Source: Billgrantia bachuensis (GTDB lineage: Bacteria > Pseudomonadota > Gammaproteobacteria > Pseudomonadales > Halomonadaceae). Taken from it: DNA of 64,000 bases. Position numbers and translations under genes: made by a program. Under the pieces are notes generated by a model. That model saw only the letters and a list, made by a program, of their open reading frames with translations. It was not told the origin of the DNA and searched no databases. Where the stretch lies: the NCBI RefSeq assembly GCF_011742165.1, contig NZ_JAAQTO010000004.1, positions 1 to 64,000 on the forward strand, read 5' to 3'. The first letter of the stretch is position 1. The number at the start of each line of letters is the position of its first letter. Of this stretch, positions 45,290 to 54,715 are shown one piece after another.

Positions 45290-46750
45290 TCAGCCGTGGC
45301 GGATCGCCACCGTCTTGATCCGCGTGTAGCTCTTGAGGCCCTCGAAGCCCTTCTCGCGGCCGTAGCCGGAGCGGCCGACACCACCGAACGGCAATTCGAT
45401 GCCGCCCGCGGCGCCGTAGTTGTTGACGAATACCTGGCCGCTGCGCACGCCCTTGGCCATACGCAACTGGCGGCCGCCGTCGCGGGTCCAGATACCCGCG
45501 CAGAGGCCGAAGTCGGTGCCATTGGCCAGCGCCAGGGCCTCGGCCTCGTCATCGAACAGCTGCACGGCCAGCACGGGCCCGAACAGCTCCTCGCGTAATA
45601 CCTCGTGCCCTTCGGGAATGTCGTTCAGGACCTGCGGCACCACGAAGTGCCCTCCTGACGGCGCCCCCTCCGCCAGCCGGCCGCGAGCCAGGGTGCGAAT
45701 GCCATCGGCGCGGGCCGCCTCCAGGCGGCTCTCCAGCTTGGCCTTCTGCCGGGCATTGATCAGCGGGCCGCAGTCGGCATCCGCCTCGCCGGCGTCGCAG
45801 AGCAGGGTCTCGAAGCGTTCGGCAAGGCGCTCCAGCACCTCCTTGGCGATGTCGCGCTGCACCAGCAGGCGGCTCCCCGCGGAGCAGGTCTGGCCGGCAT
45901 TCTGGATGATGCCGCGCACCACGAAAGGCAACGCCGCGCCCAGGTCCGCATCGCCGAACAGGATCTGCGGCGACTTGCCGCCCAGTTCCATGGTCACGGG
46001 CACGTGATGCATCGCTGCGGCCTGGGTCACCAGGGTGCCGGTTTCCGGCGAGCCGGTGAACGAGAGGTGATCGATACCGGGGTGCGCCGCCAGCGCGGCT
46101 CCGGCCTCGCGGCCCAGCCCCGGCACCACGTTGAGAACACCGGGCGGCAGCCCCTGCTCCAAGGCCAGCTCGGCCAGACGCAACACGCTCAGGCAGGCAT
46201 CCTCAGCGGGCTTGAGCACGATGGTGTTGCCGGCCGCCAGCGCCGCCGCCACGCAGCGCCCGAAGATCTGGGCGGGATAGTTCCAGGGAATGATCTGGGC
46301 GCAGATCCCATAAGGCTCGCGCAGGGTCATCACCGCAAAATCGTTCTCGAAGGGAATCGTCTCGCCGTGCAGCTTGTCGGCTGCCCCGCCATAGAAGCGG
46401 AAGTAACGCGCGCAGGCGGTGATGTCGCCACGCGCCTGGGTCATCGGCTTGCCGGTATCGGCGCACTCCAGGGCGGAAAGCCGTTCATGGTCGGCCTCAA
46501 TGGCCGCCGCAAACGCCAGCAGCCATTCACTGCGCCGACGGGCGTTCCAACTGGCCCAGCTCCCCAACTGGCCGGAGAAGGCTTGCCCGGCGGCTTGGAC
46601 GGCCGCATCGACCTCCTCCGCCTGGCAACGGGCAATTCGGGCGATCGCCTCGCCGCGTGCCGGCGCCTCGACCTCGATCGTGGCCTGGGTCGTCACCCAC
46701 TCGCCGCCGATCAAGGCCTGGCTGCGGGGCATGTCATTTTGTTCTGACAT
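45290..46750 (-). CDS. Aldehyde dehydrogenase family protein
   Basis: The 486-residue enzyme starts at the ATG at 46750 behind GGGAG. It has the catalytic Glu in MELGGKSPQI (about 253-262) and the catalytic Cys in QNAGQTCSAGSRLLV (about 284-298). The NAD loop FTGSPETG (about 230) and IPWNYPAQIFGR are also present. It oxidises an aldehyde to an acid. In the TRAP-2 operon it may process a semialdehyde or glycolaldehyde released during sugar-acid breakdown, but sequence alone does not say. Confidence 0.9.
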   Translation of the reverse strand: MSEQNDMPRSQALIGGEWVTTQATIEVEAPARGEAIARIARCQAEEVDAAVQAAGQAFSGQLGSWASWNARRRSEWLLAFAAAIEADHERLSALECADTGKPMTQARGDITACARYFRFYGGAADKLHGETIPFENDFAVMTLREPYGICAQIIPWNYPAQIFGRCVAAALAAGNTIVLKPAEDACLSVLRLAELALEQGLPPGVLNVVPGLGREAGAALAAHPGIDHLSFTGSPETGTLVTQAAAMHHVPVTMELGGKSPQILFGDADLGAALPFVVRGIIQNAGQTCSAGSRLLVQRDIAKEVLERLAERFETLLCDAGEADADCGPLINARQKAKLESRLEAARADGIRTLARGRLAEGAPSGGHFVVPQVLNDIPEGHEVLREELFGPVLAVQLFDDEAEALALANGTDFGLCAGIWTRDGGRQLRMAKGVRSGQVFVNNYGAAGGIELPFGGVGRSGYGREKGFEGLKSYTRIKTVAIRHG

Positions 46751-46806
46751 TGATCGTTCTCCCAATCAAGGAACTCCTGTGTCTTGCGTCAGTCCTGCGT
46801 CTTGAA

Positions 46807-48081
46807 TCAATACAGCAGATCGACCAGCCCCAGCGAGATCCACGGCATGTAGGTGATCGCCATGAGACAGGCGAGCACCACCAGCACGAAGCGCAGCAGC
46901 CAGGGAATCAACTGGTCGATGGAGAGCTTGGCCACCGCACAGGCGGCAAACAGATTGACGCCGAGCGGTGGCGTGAACATGCCGAGGGCCAGGTTGACGA
47001 CGACGATCAGGCCGAAATGCACCGGGTCGATACCGTACTGCACGGCGATCGGGGTAAAGATCGGCGCCAGCACCAGGATGGCCGCCGAGGTCTCGACGAA
47101 CATGCCGACGATCAGCAGCATGACGTTGACCGCCAGCAGGAAGGTGAACGGGCTCTCGAACACCAGGCTGACCCAGTCGGCCACCTGGGACGGCAGCCCC
47201 GAGCGACTGATCAGGAAGCTGAACAGCGCCGCCGCGGAGATGATCAGCATTACCGTGGCGGTCGCCATGACGCTCTGGCGCAGGATCGGCCACAGGTCTC
47301 CGAGGCTCAGCTCGCGATAGACCAGTCCTCCGACGACCAGCGCATAGACCACCGCCACCGCCGAGGCTTCGGTAGGCGTGAAGACGCCACCGTAGATACC
47401 GCCGATGACCACCACCGGCATCAGCATCGCCGCCCAGGAACGCCGGAAAGCGGCGAGGAAGGGAACCCGGTCGTCGCGGTCACGCAGACCGTAGCCGCGC
47501 ACCTTGCAGAAGAAGTAGAGGAAAACCAGCAAGGCCCCGCCGATCAGCAGCCCCGGGCCGATTCCGGCAATGAACAGGCGGCCGATGGAGGTATCGGTGC
47601 TGACCCCGTAGAGGATCAGCGGGATCGAGGGCGGAATCAGCACGCCGAGCTCGGATGACGAGGCCTGGATGGAAGCCGCCAGGGGGCGCGGGTAGTCATG
47701 CTTGACCATGGCGGGGATCAAAATCGAGCCGATGGCAAACGTCGTTGCCACACTGGAGCCCGACACCGCGGCGAACAGCATACAGGTGAGCACGCAGGTC
47801 ATGGCCAGGCCGCCCTGCAAGCCGCCCACCATCGACTTGGCCAGGTCCACCAGGCGCTGGGAGATGCCGCCGGCGGCCATCAGGTTGCCGGCGAGGATGA
47901 AGAACGGGATCGCCATGAGCGGGAAGTTGTCGATACCCACGAACATCTGCTGGGGCACCATCAGCAACGGGAACCGCGTGAAGAACTCGATGCCGATGAT
48001 AGACGCCAGCAGGATGGAGACGGCGATGGGTACGCCGACGGCGAAGAAGATGATCAGCGATAGACCGATGGCGAGATTCAC
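46807..48081 (-). CDS. TRAP transporter large permease subunit (DctM), system 2
   Basis: The 424-residue protein has the DctM layout of about twelve helices with PFFILAGNLMAAGGISQRLVDLA, SGSSVATTFAIGSILIP and GVLIPPSIPLILYG. It overlaps the small permease stop by four bases. It forms the channel for the acid bound by the DctP protein at 48.8 kb and precedes the aldehyde dehydrogenase gene by 56 bases. Confidence 0.94.
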   Translation of the reverse strand: MNLAIGLSLIIFFAVGVPIAVSILLASIIGIEFFTRFPLLMVPQQMFVGIDNFPLMAIPFFILAGNLMAAGGISQRLVDLAKSMVGGLQGGLAMTCVLTCMLFAAVSGSSVATTFAIGSILIPAMVKHDYPRPLAASIQASSSELGVLIPPSIPLILYGVSTDTSIGRLFIAGIGPGLLIGGALLVFLYFFCKVRGYGLRDRDDRVPFLAAFRRSWAAMLMPVVVIGGIYGGVFTPTEASAVAVVYALVVGGLVYRELSLGDLWPILRQSVMATATVMLIISAAALFSFLISRSGLPSQVADWVSLVFESPFTFLLAVNVMLLIVGMFVETSAAILVLAPIFTPIAVQYGIDPVHFGLIVVVNLALGMFTPPLGVNLFAACAVAKLSIDQLIPWLLRFVLVVLACLMAITYMPWISLGLVDLLY

Positions 48082-48707
48082 TGTCCGGACCTCCGAGTCG
48101 GTTGAGCGGTATCGTCGCCGTTCGGCACTATCGCGGATGGCGTCGGCGTGTCGTCTGCAGTAACCGGAGGCAGCGTCTCCGCGGGGGGTGCCTCGGCCTC
48201 GACGTCGGCCAGCCCGACGGCTTCACGCCCGGTGGCCTGCGCCACCAGCCGCGCCAGCACCGCCAGCACGGAGAAGCCGGCGCCGATGGGAATGGCCGCG
48301 TAGACCCAGGAAATTGAGATACCCAGGCCCGAGAGCATCTGATTGCGGACCCTGAACGTCATAGCGGTGCCGAAGTAGACCAGCACGGCAAGAGCGACGA
48401 GGCAGCCCAGGGCGATAGCTCCCTCGAGCAGGATCAGGCGGCGCGCGGGGATCATCTTGTAGATGACTTCGACCGACATCATGTAGCCACCGCGGAAACA
48501 GGCGGCGGCAGCGAGGAACACACACCAGATCATCGACGACCGGGCCACCACCTCCGACCAGGTCGAAGGCGCGTCGAAGACGAAGCGTGTCAGTACCTGA
48601 TAGAAGCCCGTGGTCACCGACACGCACAGCATCAGCACGGCCGCGGCAAGCGCCACGCGCGAGGTCGCACGTTCGAAGCGCAGGAACAGTTCCACCATGG
48701 TATTCAC
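48078..48707 (-). CDS. TRAP transporter small permease subunit (DctQ), system 2
   Basis: The 209-residue protein has four transmembrane helices in the first 165 residues and a disordered acidic, Pro/Thr-rich tail (about 170-209) not usual in the family. The DctQ pattern is TWSEVVARSSMIWCVFLAAAACFRGGYMMSVEVIY (about 53-87). It lies between dctP and dctM and overlaps dctM. Confidence 0.9.
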   Translation of the reverse strand: MNTMVELFLRFERATSRVALAAAVLMLCVSVTTGFYQVLTRFVFDAPSTWSEVVARSSMIWCVFLAAAACFRGGYMMSVEVIYKMIPARRLILLEGAIALGCLVALAVLVYFGTAMTFRVRNQMLSGLGISISWVYAAIPIGAGFSVLAVLARLVAQATGREAVGLADVEAEAPPAETLPPVTADDTPTPSAIVPNGDDTAQPTRRSGQ

Positions 48708-48757
48708 CTAGCGAGGGCCGCCCCCGGCAGGCACGTCGGGGGCGGCAGTGAACGCGA

Positions 48758-49759
48758 TCAGCAGCTGCTGTTACGGATACGATCCAGCATCTCGCTGCCG
48801 TACTCGTCGGTGAAGACCTTGTAGGAAGGCTCGACGGCTTCCTGGAACTGGGACTTGTCGATGTCCTCGACCACCGTCATGCCCTTCTCCTTCAGTTCCT
48901 CGACACCTTCGGTCTCGAGCCGCGAGACCATGGCGCGAGTGGCCTCGGCCCCGGCACGGGCGGCCTCGCGGAACCAGCCCTTCTCCTCGTCGCTCAGGCC
49001 ATCCCACATGATCGGCGAGGCCAGCATGATCGCCGGCGAGTAGACATGGCCGGTCAACGAGAGGCGATCCTGCACTTCCCAGAGATTGCCGGTGAGAATC
49101 ACCGAAATGGGGTTCTCCTGGCCGTCGACGGTGCCCTGCTGCAAGGCGGTGAACAGCTCCGGAAAGGCCATGGGAGTGGGATGCACGTCCATCTCGCGGA
49201 AAGCCGCCATGTGCATCTCGTTTTCCATGGTGCGGATCTTCAGGCCCTTGGCGTCTTCCGGCGTCTGAACGTCACGCTGGCTGTTGGTCAGGTGACGGAA
49301 GCCGTTCTCGGTCCAGGCCAGGCCCACCAGTTCATGCTCGCCCATCTGGTCGAGCAGTTCCTGTCCAATCTCGCCATCGAGCACGCAACGTGCCTGGTCG
49401 TAATCCTCGAACAGGAACGGCAGGTCGAGCACGTAGGTCTGCGGTACGAAGTTTCCCAGCGGGCCGGTCGAGGTGACCACCATGTCGATGGTGCCGATCT
49501 GCAGCCCCTCGATCATGGCGCGTTCCCCACCCAGGGCGCCGGAGGGATGTTCCTCTACGGTGAACTCGCCTCCGCTGAGCTCCTCGAGCTTGGCGGCGAA
49601 GGCATCGATGCCCTCCGAATAGTGCGAACTGTCTGACGTGGTGTGCCCCACGGTGACGGACTGGGCGGCCAGCGCGCCCAGGCTGGTGGCGGCCAGGGCC
49701 AGGGTCGAGACACCGGCGACGGCGGCATGCAGGGCGTTGCGAGCAAAGCGCTTGGTCAT
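48758..49759 (-). CDS. TRAP transporter substrate-binding protein (DctP), system 2
   Basis: The 333-residue protein has a signal peptide (about residues 1-32, ending SLGALAAQ) and a DctP fold. The substrate arginine is in GLKIRTMENEMHM (about 172-184), and PELFTALQQGTVDGQENP is present. It heads the operon dctP-dctQ-dctM-aldehyde dehydrogenase-TtuC-like-GarR-like. Its promoter region is a near copy of the one before the apionate-type genes, so the ligand may be D-apionate or a related acid. That is an inference from regulation. Confidence 0.92.
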   Translation of the reverse strand: MTKRFARNALHAAVAGVSTLALAATSLGALAAQSVTVGHTTSDSSHYSEGIDAFAAKLEELSGGEFTVEEHPSGALGGERAMIEGLQIGTIDMVVTSTGPLGNFVPQTYVLDLPFLFEDYDQARCVLDGEIGQELLDQMGEHELVGLAWTENGFRHLTNSQRDVQTPEDAKGLKIRTMENEMHMAAFREMDVHPTPMAFPELFTALQQGTVDGQENPISVILTGNLWEVQDRLSLTGHVYSPAIMLASPIMWDGLSDEEKGWFREAARAGAEATRAMVSRLETEGVEELKEKGMTVVEDIDKSQFQEAVEPSYKVFTDEYGSEMLDRIRNSSC

Positions 49760-49819
49760 TGTTATATCCCCTTGGGTGTTACGGCTTGGTGGAAATCGAC
49801 GACCCTCGGTCGCCAGTAC

Positions 49820-49878
49820 GCAACTGGTATAATGACATGATAATCACCTGTCTCTGTCAAATGCGACCATAGTCGCAG
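49820..49878 (-). promoter_or_regulatory. Promoter/operator block, copy B (TRAP system 2 operon)
   Basis: This is the inverted partner of 37896-37954; read on the minus strand it carries the same TTGACA and TGTCATTATACCA elements. The stretch 49820-49862 is identical to copy A over 43 bases. It ends 60 bases before the dctP ATG at 49759. Confidence 0.85.
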
Positions 49879-49919
49879 TTTGCGTGAGCCAGCCATCCGG
49901 GGAGCGGCTCTCCCCTTGC

Positions 49920-50885
49920 TTACCTTCCTGAATCGACGAGGAAAGCCTCGACAATTTCCTGGAAGTCTCTGTCACCTTCGAAGCCAAGCCGGTCGGCACG
50001 TCGAGTATTGAAACGGGTCGGCCAGCTGCCGACGATGGCTTGTATGCGCGCGTCCGGCTCGTGCCGAATGCGCTTCACGGCCGCCTGCCCCGCCAGCTCA
50101 CGCAACGTCTCCAGCATCTCGGCAACGCTAACGGTGATGCCCGGCAGCATGAAGGCCCTGAAGCTTCCCAGCACTTCGCCAGGCACCTCGGCCCCATGCA
50201 CCAGTGCCTCGACCACTTTGCGCGGCGACATCACGAAAAGGTCGAGGTCAGTCGGCACGGGACAGATCGCCTCCTCGCCGTTCAGTGGCTCACGCAGGAT
50301 GCTCGAAGCGAAGCTCGAGGCCGCGGCATTGGGCCGCCCCGGTCGGATCACGATGGTCGGCAAGCGCAGCACCAGGCCATCCACCAGGCCGCGACGGCTG
50401 TAATCGTTGATCAACAGCTCGCACATCGCCTTCTGGGTGCCGTAGGAGTTCTGCGGCTGCAGGGCGGTCATGTCGTCGAGGGTCTCGGGCAGCTCGCCGC
50501 CGTAGGCCGCCACCGAGCTGGCCATGACCAGGCGAGTAGCCGAGAGACCACGGCTACGGCAGCCCTCGAGCAGAGCCCGGGTAGCGTCGAAGTTCACCGC
50601 CAGGCCCAGCTCGAGATCGGCTTCCGCGGCGGAACTCACCACCGCCGCCAAGTGATAGATGACGTCGGGCCGGCCGTCGAGCATGGCATCAAAGGCCCCG
50701 GGAGCGGTGATGTCGCGCGCCTGGGAAACGATCTCTACGCCGGCCGCTTCGGGGGCGCCGGCCTCGAGCTGGTCGATCAGGGTCAGCCGGCGGATCGGCT
50801 CACCGCGGAGCTCGCCGCGCTCGAGGAGTCGCTGGATCAGGCGATGCCCCAGAAAACCGGCCGCACCAGTGATGGCGATATGCAT
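49920..50885 (-). CDS. denD: D-erythronate dehydrogenase
   Basis: The 321-residue protein is an extended SDR with TGAAGFLGHRL (residues 6-16), the catalytic SSVAAYGGE and YGTQK segments (about 123 and 147), and the DenD-type region RLPTIVIRPGRPNAAASSFASSI (about 174-196). DenD oxidises D-erythronate to a 2-oxo-tetronate. It is the last gene of the tetronate operon with ltnD, otnK, otnC and otnI, which together match the pathway known from other bacteria. Confidence 0.9.
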   Translation of the reverse strand: MHIAITGAAGFLGHRLIQRLLERGELRGEPIRRLTLIDQLEAGAPEAAGVEIVSQARDITAPGAFDAMLDGRPDVIYHLAAVVSSAAEADLELGLAVNFDATRALLEGCRSRGLSATRLVMASSVAAYGGELPETLDDMTALQPQNSYGTQKAMCELLINDYSRRGLVDGLVLRLPTIVIRPGRPNAAASSFASSILREPLNGEEAICPVPTDLDLFVMSPRKVVEALVHGAEVPGEVLGSFRAFMLPGITVSVAEMLETLRELAGQAAVKRIRHEPDARIQAIVGSWPTRFNTRRADRLGFEGDRDFQEIVEAFLVDSGR

Positions 50886-50921
50886 GGTGTCGTGCTTCCC
50901 GTGGTTGTGCTTGTGGTTGGT

Positions 50922-51731
50922 TCAGGGCCGCAGACCGTAGTCCCGCCCCCAGCCGAGCCCGGCGCGGGTACCTGCCGCGGGGCGATACTCGCAGCCGACC
51001 CAGCCGTCGTAGCCCAGCGCTTCCAGCCGTGTGAACAGCGCCGGGTAATGCACCTCGCCGACGTCCGGCTCGTGGCGCTGCGGCACACCGGCGATCTGCA
51101 CGTGACCGATCCGCGCGAACTGCCGCTCCAGATGGCGGGTCAGATCGCCCTCCATGATCTGGCAGTGGTAAAGGTCGAACTGCAGGCGCAGGTTGGGTTC
51201 GCTCACCTCCTCCAGCACCGCCATGGCCTGGGCCTGGCGCGAGAGGAAGAAGCCGGGCATGTCGCGGGTATTGATTGGCTCGATCAGCACCTCGCGATCA
51301 AGCTTCGCTGCCTCGCGGGCGGCGTAGCGCAGGTTCGCCACATAGCTGGCGTGATGCGCGGCCCTCGCTTCTTCTCGAGCGCGGCCATCGGCATCCGCCG
51401 GCAGCAGCCCCGCCATGGCATGCACCCGGGGGCAGCCCAGCGCCTCGGCGTAGCGCAGCGCCTCCACCACCGAATCGCGGAATTCCGCCTCGCGTCCCGG
51501 CAGGCTGGCCAGGCCACGCTCACCGCCTTCCCAGTCGCCGGGGGGCAGGTTGAACAGCACCTGCTCCAGGCCGCTCTCGGCCAGCGCCGCGCGCAGCGCC
51601 TCGGGAGTACAGGCGTAGGGAAAAAGATACTCGACGCCGCGGAAGCCTGCCTCGGCCGCCGCCGCGAAGCGGTCGAGGAAATCATGCTCGGTGAACAGCA
51701 TGCTGAGGTTGGCGGCCAGTCGTATCATCAT
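50922..51731 (-). CDS. otnI: 2-oxo-tetronate isomerase (hydroxypyruvate isomerase family)
   Basis: The 269-residue TIM-barrel protein opens with [20 protein letters not shown]. It has the metal and catalytic residues of [15 protein letters not shown] (about 148-162), [15 protein letters not shown] and GEVHYPALF. In tetronate clusters this family member isomerises 2-oxo- to 3-oxo-tetronate. It lies between the decarboxylase gene otnC and denD. The annotation as hydroxypyruvate isomerase (Hyi) would be the sequence-only alternative. Confidence 0.87.
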   Translation of the reverse strand: MMIRLAANLSMLFTEHDFLDRFAAAAEAGFRGVEYLFPYACTPEALRAALAESGLEQVLFNLPPGDWEGGERGLASLPGREAEFRDSVVEALRYAEALGCPRVHAMAGLLPADADGRAREEARAAHHASYVANLRYAAREAAKLDREVLIEPINTRDMPGFFLSRQAQAMAVLEEVSEPNLRLQFDLYHCQIMEGDLTRHLERQFARIGHVQIAGVPQRHEPDVGEVHYPALFTRLEALGYDGWVGCEYRPAAGTRAGLGWGRDYGLRP

Positions 51732-51777
51732 CGGCTCCTACGGTGAGGGCGAGCGCAGTCAGTTTTCGGGCATGAGC

Positions 51778-52425
51778 CTAGTCGCGAGGAAAACGCGCCT
51801 CTAGCTCCGCTACCTGCTCGGGGGTCAGGGCTCGCGGGTTCCTGCCGTGCAGCAGCAAGTACAGCTTGGCGGTCTCCTCCAGCTCCTCGGTGGCGTAGAC
51901 CGCCGCCTCCAGGCTCTTGCCGGCCACCACTGGGCCGTGGTTGGCCAGCAGCACGGCACTGTGCGCTCCCGCCAGGCCGCGCACCGCATCGCCCAGGGCC
52001 GGGTCACCGGGAATGTGATAAGGCACCAGCGGCAGCCGGCCCACGCGCATCACGTAATAGGCGGTAAGCGGTGGGATGCAGTCGCACGGGTCGATGTCGG
52101 GCAGGCAGGAGACGGCCACCGAATGGGTGGAATGCAGATGCACGATGGCCTGAGCCTGGGGGCGCTCGGCGTACATCGCCATGTGCAGGAAGTGTTCCTT
52201 GGTGGGCTTGTCGCCGTCCTGCCAGGCGCCCTGCCGGTCGAGCCGCGAGATGCGCGCCGGATCCAGCCGCCCCAGGCAGGCGTTGGTGGGCGTCATCAAC
52301 CAGCCGCCGTCATCCGTGCGCACGCTGATGTTGCCGCTGGAACCCATGGTCAGGCCGCGCTCGAACAGCGACTGACCCAGCGTGGCGATCTGCTCGCGCA
52401 GGCGGGTCTCGTCATGGATGCTCAT
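51778..52425 (-). CDS. otnC: 3-oxo-tetronate 4-phosphate decarboxylase (class II aldolase)
   Basis: The 215-residue class II aldolase has the N-terminal GLTMGSSGNISVR (about 24-36), the zinc histidines of VHLHSTHSVAVSC (about 95-107), and NHGPVVAGKSLEAAVY (about 160-175). OtnC decarboxylates 3-oxo-tetronate 4-phosphate to dihydroxyacetone phosphate. Its ATG overlaps the otnK stop by four bases, coupling the two consecutive steps. Confidence 0.92.
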   Translation of the reverse strand: MSIHDETRLREQIATLGQSLFERGLTMGSSGNISVRTDDGGWLMTPTNACLGRLDPARISRLDRQGAWQDGDKPTKEHFLHMAMYAERPQAQAIVHLHSTHSVAVSCLPDIDPCDCIPPLTAYYVMRVGRLPLVPYHIPGDPALGDAVRGLAGAHSAVLLANHGPVVAGKSLEAAVYATEELEETAKLYLLLHGRNPRALTPEQVAELEARFPRD

Positions 52426-53726
52426 GCCTTGTCCTCCCCCGTCATTTCTTCCAGCACCGTGAAGGCGTGCGAGAAGAAATCCTCGGCGCCGAAGTTGCCC
52501 GACTTCAGCGCCAGCGACAGCGGTGCCTCACGGCCGTCGAGCGGCGCCTGGGTCCAGGGCACGCCGGGGTCGATCTGGCCACCGATCCGCAGCTGGCGAA
52601 TCCCCAACGCCGAGACCACCGCGCCGGAGGTCTCGCCGCCGGCCACCACCAGGCGCCCCGCGCCCTCATCGACCAGGATTCTAGCCAGCCGCCCCAGTGC
52701 CTGTTCGACCAGCTCACCGGCACGTTCGACGCCAAGCGCAGCCTGAGCGGCCTGGACCCGCTCAGGGTCGGCGGAGGCGTAGACCAGCGCAGGGCCACCC
52801 TTGGCGAGCGCCTCGCGGGCGAAGACCAGCGCCGCCTCCAGGTGGGCGTCCCCTTCGGCAAGCGCGAGCGGGTCCAGGGCGAAACCCGGCTGACCTTCGA
52901 GAAAGCGGGCCACTTGGCCCAGTGTGGCCCTTGAACAGCTGCCCGAAAGCACCAGGGCGCTACCCGTGGCCGGTGCCAGGCGGCCCGGTTCGCTGACTTC
53001 GGCCAGCCAGCCGCGGCGGCGATACTGTTCGGGCAGCGCCTGGCCCAGTCCCGAGCCGCCGGTTACCAGGGGGTAGTCGACGACCGCTTCGGCCAGCAAC
53101 GCCAGGTCGTTCTCGTCCAGGGCATCGCAGATCACGTGGCGCACCCGCTCGGCGGCCAGCGCCGCCAGATGCGCCCGGGTGGCCTCGATACCGCTGGCCA
53201 GTACCGGCCGCGCCAGCAGGCCTACCGCATGCGGCGTCTGTCGGCCCAGCACCCGCACCAGGTCGGCATCGGTCATGGGGTTGAGCGGATGATGCTGCAT
53301 GCCGCACTCGTTGAGCAGGCGGTCGCCGACGAAGAGGTGGCCCTGGTAGACCGTGCGACCATTGGCGGGAAAGGCCGGCACCATCACCGTCTGACGGGCA
53401 TCGAGCCGCTGCATCAAGCTATCGGCCACCGGCCCGATATTGCCGGCGTCGGTCGAGTCGAAGGTGGAGCAGTACTTGAAGAAAACCTGCCTGGCCCCCT
53501 GGGACTGCAGCCAATCGAGCGCTGCCAGCGAATCCGCCACCGCCTGCTCGGCAGGCGTGGAGCGCGACTTCAATGCCACCACCACGGCATCGACGTCGCC
53601 GAGGTCGACCCCGGCTTGCGGCACGCCGATGGTCTGCACGCAACGCATGCCGGCGCGTACCAGGTTGTTGGCCAGATCCGTGGCACCGGTGAAATCGTCG
53701 GCGATGGCGCCCAGCACGAGAGACAT
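52422..53726 (-). CDS. otnK: 3-oxo-tetronate kinase (DUF1537)
   Basis: The 434-residue kinase starts at the ATG at 53726. It has the DUF1537 motifs AIADDFTGATDLANNLVRAG (about 7-26), KYCSTFDSTDAGNIGP (about 83-98), the C-terminal VAGGETSGAVVSALG (about 362-376), and the ATP loop LKSGNFGAEDFF (about 407-418). It phosphorylates 3-oxo-tetronate before OtnC. It is the third DUF1537 kinase in the window and the most typical one. Confidence 0.93.
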   Translation of the reverse strand: MSLVLGAIADDFTGATDLANNLVRAGMRCVQTIGVPQAGVDLGDVDAVVVALKSRSTPAEQAVADSLAALDWLQSQGARQVFFKYCSTFDSTDAGNIGPVADSLMQRLDARQTVMVPAFPANGRTVYQGHLFVGDRLLNECGMQHHPLNPMTDADLVRVLGRQTPHAVGLLARPVLASGIEATRAHLAALAAERVRHVICDALDENDLALLAEAVVDYPLVTGGSGLGQALPEQYRRRGWLAEVSEPGRLAPATGSALVLSGSCSRATLGQVARFLEGQPGFALDPLALAEGDAHLEAALVFAREALAKGGPALVYASADPERVQAAQAALGVERAGELVEQALGRLARILVDEGAGRLVVAGGETSGAVVSALGIRQLRIGGQIDPGVPWTQAPLDGREAPLSLALKSGNFGAEDFFSHAFTVLEEMTGEDKA

Positions 53727-53727
53727 T

Positions 53728-54666
53728 TCACTCGCCCCCGGCATCGTTGGCGGCTTCGTGAAGCTCGATGCCCGACAACCGCTGGTAGACCTTGATCACC
53801 GCGGCATCGTCCTCGCGGCCGAACCCGGCGCCCCTGGCGGCGATGAACTGCTGCAGGGCAGAGGCTGCCACCGGGGTGGGCATGGCCAGCTCGCGGCCGG
53901 TCTCGTGCACCAGGTTCAGGTCCTTGACGAAGATGTCCACCGCCGAGAGCGGCGTATAGTCGCCCGCGAGGATGTGTGGCACGCGGTTCTCGAACATCCA
54001 CGAGTTGCCCGCCGAGTGGGTGATCACCTCATAGACGGTCTGCGGGTTGAGTCCCAGGCGTATGCCCAGCGCCATAGCCTCGGCGGCGGTGGCGATGTGC
54101 ACCCCGGCCAGCAGTTGATTGACCAGCTTCATGCTGGAGCCGACGCCGGCGGTATCGCCCAGCCGATAAACGGTAGCCGCCATGGCATCCAGCACCGGCG
54201 CGGCCCGGTCGAAGGCCGTCGGTGCGCCGGATGCCATCACCGACAACTCGCCGCTGCGCGCCTTGGCGGCCCCGCCGCTCACCGGTGCATCGAGCATGGC
54301 GAGCCCCATGGCCTCCAGGCGGGCACCGAGGTCGCGGGCGAAGGCCGGCGCCACGGTGGCACACTGGATGACCAGGCTCCCCGGCGCCATCCGGGCTGCC
54401 ACGCCCTGCTCGCCGAACAGCACCGCCTCGACCTGCTCGGCATTGACCACCAGCACCACCACGATCTCGCACGCCGCCAATTCAGACGGCGTGGCGACGC
54501 TGCGCCCGCCCTCGGCCTCGAACGCCTGCCGGGCCTGGCCGGCGATATCGCAGCCCAGGATGTCCAATCCGCGCTCATGCAGGGCCAGCGCGGTGCCCCG
54601 GCCCATGGCACCCAGGCCGATGACTCCGATACGCGGGCTATCCGGGCTATTGGTTGGATGGCTCAC
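53728..54666 (-). CDS. ltnD: L-threonate dehydrogenase
   Basis: The 312-residue enzyme of the beta-hydroxyacid dehydrogenase family has GVIGLGAMGRGTALALHERG (about 13-32), APVSGGAAKARSGELSVM (about 132-149), and the catalytic Lys in GVGSSMKLVNQLLAGVH (about 178-194). In tetronate clusters it oxidises L-threonate at C2. It heads the ltnD-otnK-otnC-otnI-denD operon, one base ahead of otnK, and diverges from a LacI regulator over a perfect palindrome. Confidence 0.92.
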   Translation of the reverse strand: MSHPTNSPDSPRIGVIGLGAMGRGTALALHERGLDILGCDIAGQARQAFEAEGGRSVATPSELAACEIVVVLVVNAEQVEAVLFGEQGVAARMAPGSLVIQCATVAPAFARDLGARLEAMGLAMLDAPVSGGAAKARSGELSVMASGAPTAFDRAAPVLDAMAATVYRLGDTAGVGSSMKLVNQLLAGVHIATAAEAMALGIRLGLNPQTVYEVITHSAGNSWMFENRVPHILAGDYTPLSAVDIFVKDLNLVHETGRELAMPTPVAASALQQFIAARGAGFGREDDAAVIKVYQRLSGIELHEAANDAGGE

Positions 54667-54715
54667 CTGGCGCTCCTACGGTAGATGGCATCGATCGCCA
54701 CGAATGAAAGTTAAC

